A stretch of 7,471 nt of DNA, taken from contig JAQVUQ010000129.1 of the NCBI GenBank assembly GCA_028699365.1, forward strand, positions 1 through 7,471, in the 5' to 3' direction. The notes under the pieces are model-generated. The model was not told the DNA's origin, did no database searches, and was given only the letters and a program-made list of their open reading frames with translations. Shown here in pieces: positions 5,510 through 7,471 of this stretch. How positions within the stretch are numbered: position 1 is the first letter of the stretch; every line of letters begins with the position of its first letter. The position numbers and the translations under genes are program-made. The DNA comes from a bacterium. GTDB lineage: Bacteria; UBP13; UBA5359.

Positions 5510-5730
5510 TAACCTGCTCAGTGCAAAACTGCGTCAACTGTGAGGAAGGTAAATGCCTTGCAGAGCAGACCATAATAAACTCCGATGGCGTATGCCTTAC
5601 TCGTGAGGAATCGCAGGCAGAAGCAGCTACCTACAGGAGATACTACGAGTGGCTTTGCGCCAACTGCGGCAAGCCAATGGGTAAATTAACGGGCATTTAT
5701 TGCGGAAAGTGTAGGGAGGGGAAGAAGTGA
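5506..5730 (+). CDS. Small cysteine-motif protein B with C-terminal zinc ribbon
   Basis: A 74-residue protein. Its start, MITCSVQNCVNCEEGKC, repeats the C4-x4-C9-x2-C12-x4-C17 pattern of the preceding gene product, and C30 is also present. A second cluster at the end, C51-x2-C54 and C66-x2-C69 (CANCGKPMG...YCGKC), is a typical zinc ribbon. The protein therefore probably binds two metal ions. The start ATG overlaps the previous stop by 4 bases, and AGGAGG at 5492-5497 is 8 bases upstream. A role as a DNA-, RNA- or protein-binding adaptor is possible; the function is unknown. Confidence 0.72.
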   Translation: MITCSVQNCVNCEEGKCLAEQTIINSDGVCLTREESQAEAATYRRYYEWLCANCGKPMGKLTGIYCGKCREGKK

Positions 5731-6071
5731 AGATTAAGATAGCTTATGGAACGGGAAAACGTGTATTGATGGTGGAGATGGAAGCGACTGCTGTCGAAGG
5801 AGCTCCGGGTCTGGCTGTGCATGGGGTGGTTATGATTGACGAGGAAGGTAAGTTATGTCAGTCATCATGCAGGTTCAACATAACACATATACCAAGCGGG
5901 CGCGCTGTTGGTAATTACTATTTCCCATCAGAGGAGCGGGCCATTAAAGCCGCAAACGGGATAAAGAACATTGCTGACTGGACCAAGAGCATGCACGAGC
6001 ATGTCAGTATGGGTAACTGGTATACGGAAATAGCCCCCAAGGTTAAGGCGGTATTGGAGGCGCAAGAATGA
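5727..6071 (+). CDS. Conserved-looking phage protein of unknown function
   Basis: A 114-residue protein starting at GTG 5727 (GTGA overlap with the previous stop; GGAGG at 5715-5719, 7 bases upstream). The N-terminal half looks like beta strands (MKIKIAYG, KRVLMVEMEATAVEG, LAVHGVVMID). The middle has FNITHIPSGRAVGNYYFPS (50-68), followed by a helical region (EERAIKAANGIKNIADW at 69-85) and a C-terminal helix (VKAVLEAQE). It has no signal peptide, membrane segment or obvious catalytic motif. I do not recognise a named family. Its place between the cysteine-motif proteins and the RusA-like gene suggests an accessory early role. Confidence 0.75.
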   Translation: MKIKIAYGTGKRVLMVEMEATAVEGAPGLAVHGVVMIDEEGKLCQSSCRFNITHIPSGRAVGNYYFPSEERAIKAANGIKNIADWTKSMHEHVSMGNWYTEIAPKVKAVLEAQE

Positions 6072-6511
6072 CGCTTGAATGCATCTTAACAGGCAGACCT
6101 ACAACTAAGAAAAATAGCAGCCGCGCCATAGCCATGTATGGCAATAAAGCGGTTGCGTCACTACCGCCGAACATGATGATACGCGCTGGCGGTGTCAGAC
6201 AGATAGTATTGCCGAGCAAGGCGTATGAGACATACGAAAATTCCTGTCTCGCACAGCTAAATGTTTCCGGGCGAATGTTTGTAGGCTGGCCCAAAACAGC
6301 CCGCCTAAACCTACGTGCCGTCTACTACATGCCGGATAAACGCAGCAAGCCGGACCTGGTAGGACTACTACAGGCAACGCAGGATATTTTACAAAAGGCC
6401 GGTATCGTGGAGGATGACGTATCATTTGTGAGCCTGGACGGGAGTAGGATAGCGGGGATAGACCGTAATTTACCGAGAGTTGAGATTGAGATTGAGGAGG
6501 TAGAGAGTTGA
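6068..6511 (+). CDS. RusA-family Holliday junction endonuclease, variant active site
   Basis: A 147-residue protein. The start, LTGRPTTKKNSSR (7-19), is the RusA 'G.P..K.NS.R' signature, with PSKAYETYE at 49-57. The core is RSKPDLVGLLQATQDILQKAG (92-112) followed by VEDD (114-117) and LDGSR (123-127). RusA dimers cut Holliday junctions and branched replication intermediates. Well-studied members use a D-x-D-N-L pair plus a later DD. Here D96 and D116/D117 are kept, but the second Asp and the Asn of D-x-D-N are V98 and G99. Activity may use D96, D106, D116 and D117 instead, as I believe in related phage proteins with a single Asp there. ATG 6068 overlaps the previous stop by 4 bases; GGAGG lies at 6056-6060. 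The end encodes IEEVES, part of a repeated junction module. Confidence 0.82.
   Translation: MTLECILTGRPTTKKNSSRAIAMYGNKAVASLPPNMMIRAGGVRQIVLPSKAYETYENSCLAQLNVSGRMFVGWPKTARLNLRAVYYMPDKRSKPDLVGLLQATQDILQKAGIVEDDVSFVSLDGSRIAGIDRNLPRVEIEIEEVES
6494..6511 (+). repeat. Junction module copy 1 (RBS, stop and TTG start)
   Basis: GAGGAGGTAGAGAGTTGA is the first of three identical 18-base copies (19 bases shared with copy 2). It encodes the last five residues EEVES and the TGA of the RusA-like gene, supplies AGGAGG (6495-6500), and contains the TTG (6508) that starts the next gene 7 bases later. Confidence 0.9.
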
Positions 6512-6723
6512 GCGACAATAATGAAAACAGGATACGGATAGGAGATATGGTCAAGGTCCGCTTTGGGCTTGATAGCGATATGGACATGGTAGGCATCGTT
6601 GAATATATGCCGTGTGCTACAGGCGATTGCTGGATTATACGTGATTTTGACGGCATGATTTTCTACGTGCAGACGTTTGCTTTTATACTGCGTTATCCAC
6701 GCAGAGAGGAGGTCCAGCCATGA
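6508..6723 (+). CDS. Small beta-rich (KOW/SH3-like) phage protein
   Basis: A 71-residue protein starting at TTG 6508 inside the repeated junction module, with AGGAGG 7 bases upstream and a TTGA overlap with the RusA-like stop. The next in-frame ATG, at 6547, would cut off the first residues of the strand, so TTG is preferred. The pattern RIGDMVKVRFG (10-20), then VGIVEYMPCATGDCWIIRDFDGMIFYVQTF (28-57), reads as a small five-stranded barrel of the KOW or SH3-like type. The 'GD.V.V ... G.V ... G..I' spacing resembles nucleic-acid-binding barrels. No catalytic motif is seen. Function unknown; the fold assignment is tentative. Confidence 0.7.
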   Translation: MSDNNENRIRIGDMVKVRFGLDSDMDMVGIVEYMPCATGDCWIIRDFDGMIFYVQTFAFILRYPRREEVQP

Positions 6724-6965
6724 CCAGAGCAGAGCAACTAATAGCCAGGCTATACAGGGCGCGGAAAGAGCATAAAGAAAGTAAAACAGAAGCGACAAGA
6801 ATGCGCTCAAAGATACGGTCTTACGTATTTAATAGAGACTGTATGCGTTGTCAAGCTAGACGGATGCTGTGTCAGGAATACTGGGATAAGGCCAACAAAG
6901 CAGGTGCCGCCCTCCGTGCAGTGCTGCGTGAGGGGAAGAAGTTGAGTGAGGAGGTAGAGAGTTGA
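6720..6965 (+). CDS. Small basic helical protein, unknown function
   Basis: An 81-residue, Arg/Lys-rich and largely helical protein. A first helix at 2-33 (EQLIARLYRARKEHKESKTEATRMRSKI in outline) precedes C41-x2-C44 with C51 and a second helix at 52-75. The paired cysteines at a helical hairpin could hold a metal or a disulfide, but only three are present. The ATG at 6720 overlaps the previous stop (ATGA), with AGGAGG at 6707-6712. It ends in EEVES, the second junction module. The high positive charge would suit nucleic-acid binding. I do not recognise a family. Confidence 0.65.
   Translation: MTRAEQLIARLYRARKEHKESKTEATRMRSKIRSYVFNRDCMRCQARRMLCQEYWDKANKAGAALRAVLREGKKLSEEVES
6948..6965 (+). 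repeat. Junction module copy 2 (RBS, stop and TTG start)
   Basis: This second exact copy of GAGGAGGTAGAGAGTTGA encodes EEVES and the stop of the basic helical protein. It carries the RBS and TTG start (6962) of the next gene. The preceding T makes 19 bases identical to copy 1. Confidence 0.9.
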
Positions 6966-7174
6966 AGATTGTAGCAACAGTTAGCGACGTGACGGAGGTT
7001 GTCCACTGCGGCGGGCGTGCTGAGATTGTTTCCGCTGTTATCGAGATACCAGACGAGAGTTTGCCCGCCATAGTAAGGCAGCATTTAGCCCATAAAAAGC
7101 AGTGCAACGAGCATGGCTGCGGGTGTTTTAGTACAGTGTCATTTTCGTATATGGAGGAGGAGGTAGAGAGTTGA
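6962..7174 (+). CDS. Small His/Cys-containing protein, unknown function
   Basis: A 70-residue protein started by TTG 6962 within junction module copy 2. The first 30 residues look like beta strands (KIVATVSDVTEVVHC, AEIVSAVIEIP), followed by a helix (SLPAIVRQHLAHKK) and a Cys/His cluster C48-x2-H51-x-C53-x-C55, with C16, H41 and H44 elsewhere. The cluster may bind a metal, but it does not follow a standard zinc-finger spacing. The end, MEEEVES, is the third module copy. No family recognised; reality as a gene rests on the RBS, the tight overlap and an uninterrupted frame. Confidence 0.62.
   Translation: MKIVATVSDVTEVVHCGGRAEIVSAVIEIPDESLPAIVRQHLAHKKQCNEHGCGCFSTVSFSYMEEEVES
7157..7174 (+). 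repeat. Junction module copy 3 (RBS, stop and TTG start)
   Basis: This is the third exact copy of GAGGAGGTAGAGAGTTGA, here preceded by an extra GGA so that the purine tract reads GGAGGAGGAGG. It again encodes EEVES plus TGA and gives the RBS and TTG (7171) of the following gene. Confidence 0.9.
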
Positions 7175-7467
7175 TAAAAGTCACAGGAGAGAATGCAGCG
7201 GCCATAGAGGCTATTATCCAGAAAATTGCCAAGAGGGTAGTTTTTGAATTGCTATCGGCCAACAGGAAATACCCGCTGTTCAATAGCCCGCATGAGGCGT
7301 GGGGCGTTATGGAAGAAGAATGGGAAGAACTTAAGGACGACTGGAAAGCCAACAAAGTTCGCTCCAATGGGCATTTAGACGCGGAGGATGAAGCCATTCA
7401 GTTGGCGGCTATGGCAATCAAGTTTATCTTGTCGGAAGAGGTCAGATCCCAGGAGGTAACCCAATGA
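7171..7467 (+). CDS. Small all-alpha protein, MazG-like nucleotide pyrophosphohydrolase candidate
   Basis: A 98-residue helical protein beginning at TTG 7171 in junction module copy 3. Residues 40-58 (PHEAWGVMEEEWEELKDDW) carry E48-E49-E50 with E52-E53, and residues 70-85 (DAEDEAIQLAAMAIKF) a second acidic helix. The pair is reminiscent of the EExxE...ExxD metal site of MazG/dUTPase-type pyrophosphohydrolases, which remove unwanted nucleotides. The second motif is imperfect here (E-D-E-A-I-Q), so catalysis is uncertain. Many phages carry such a gene near replication. The stop overlaps the next gene start by 4 bases. Confidence 0.65.
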   Translation: MIKVTGENAAAIEAIIQKIAKRVVFELLSANRKYPLFNSPHEAWGVMEEEWEELKDDWKANKVRSNGHLDAEDEAIQLAAMAIKFILSEEVRSQEVTQ

Positions 7468-7471
7468 ACCT
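7464..7471 (+). CDS. Start of the next gene (partial)
   Basis: The ATG at 7464 overlaps the previous stop (ATGA) and is preceded by AGGAGG at 7451-7456, seven bases upstream, the same layout as other junctions here. Only Met-Asn and part of a third codon lie in the window, so the product is unknown. Confidence 0.6.

Noticed and set aside
6133-6148. TATGGCAATAAAG resembling the right operator arm
   Set aside because: It has an inserted base and lies within the RusA-like coding sequence away from any promoter.
6691-6705. TTATCCACG resembling a DnaA box
   Set aside because: A single near-match (one mismatch from TTATCCACA) inside a coding region, far from the iterons; one copy is expected by chance often enough.

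Overview
The window looks like the replication and recombination (early) module of a double-stranded DNA phage or prophage of a Gram-positive-type host, most likely a Bacillota member such as a clostridial or Negativicutes lineage. The evidence is near-perfect AGGAGG ribosome-binding sites before almost every gene, GTG and TTG starts, moderate base composition, very dense packing with 4-base stop/start overlaps, and a gene set typical of phages: Sak4-like ATPase, HD hydrolase, SSB, YopX-family protein, winged-helix initiator, DnaB-type helicase and RusA-type resolvase. No structural, lysis or integrase genes are visible, so whether the element is temperate cannot be decided here. The host assignment is an inference.

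Layout. Positions 1-2015 hold the tail of an unidentified gene, then a Sak4-like RecA-fold ATPase, an HD-domain protein and SSB, all overlapping and on the + strand. A 133-base gap (2016-2148) with a small hairpin follows. Next come a small winged-helix protein (2149-2496) and a YopX-family protein (2493-2936). The only minus-strand gene (2917-3063) encodes a 48-residue ribbon-helix-helix regulator. It reads leftward from an intergenic control region (about 3058-3168) that holds a perfect TATAAT and an inverted repeat. To its right an unbroken overlapping + strand operon begins: initiator (3169-3990) with iteron-like repeats inside its own coding sequence, DnaB-type helicase (3987-5318), two small cysteine-motif proteins, an unknown protein, a RusA-like nuclease, and four small proteins, the last resembling MazG-type enzymes. 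The next gene begins at 7464.

How it may work together. The initiator would bind the repeats in its own gene (a lambda O-like arrangement) and recruit the phage helicase. SSB and the Sak4-like ATPase would handle single strands and annealing, and the RusA-like protein would resolve branched DNA. The small ribbon-helix-helix protein is well placed to act as an autoregulating switch over the replication operon, and its mRNA appears to be leaderless.

The least routine observations are (i) the probable leaderless regulator with its inverted repeat, (ii) the iterons in the initiator gene, and (iii) an identical 18-base stop/RBS/TTG-start module repeated at three successive gene junctions near the right end.
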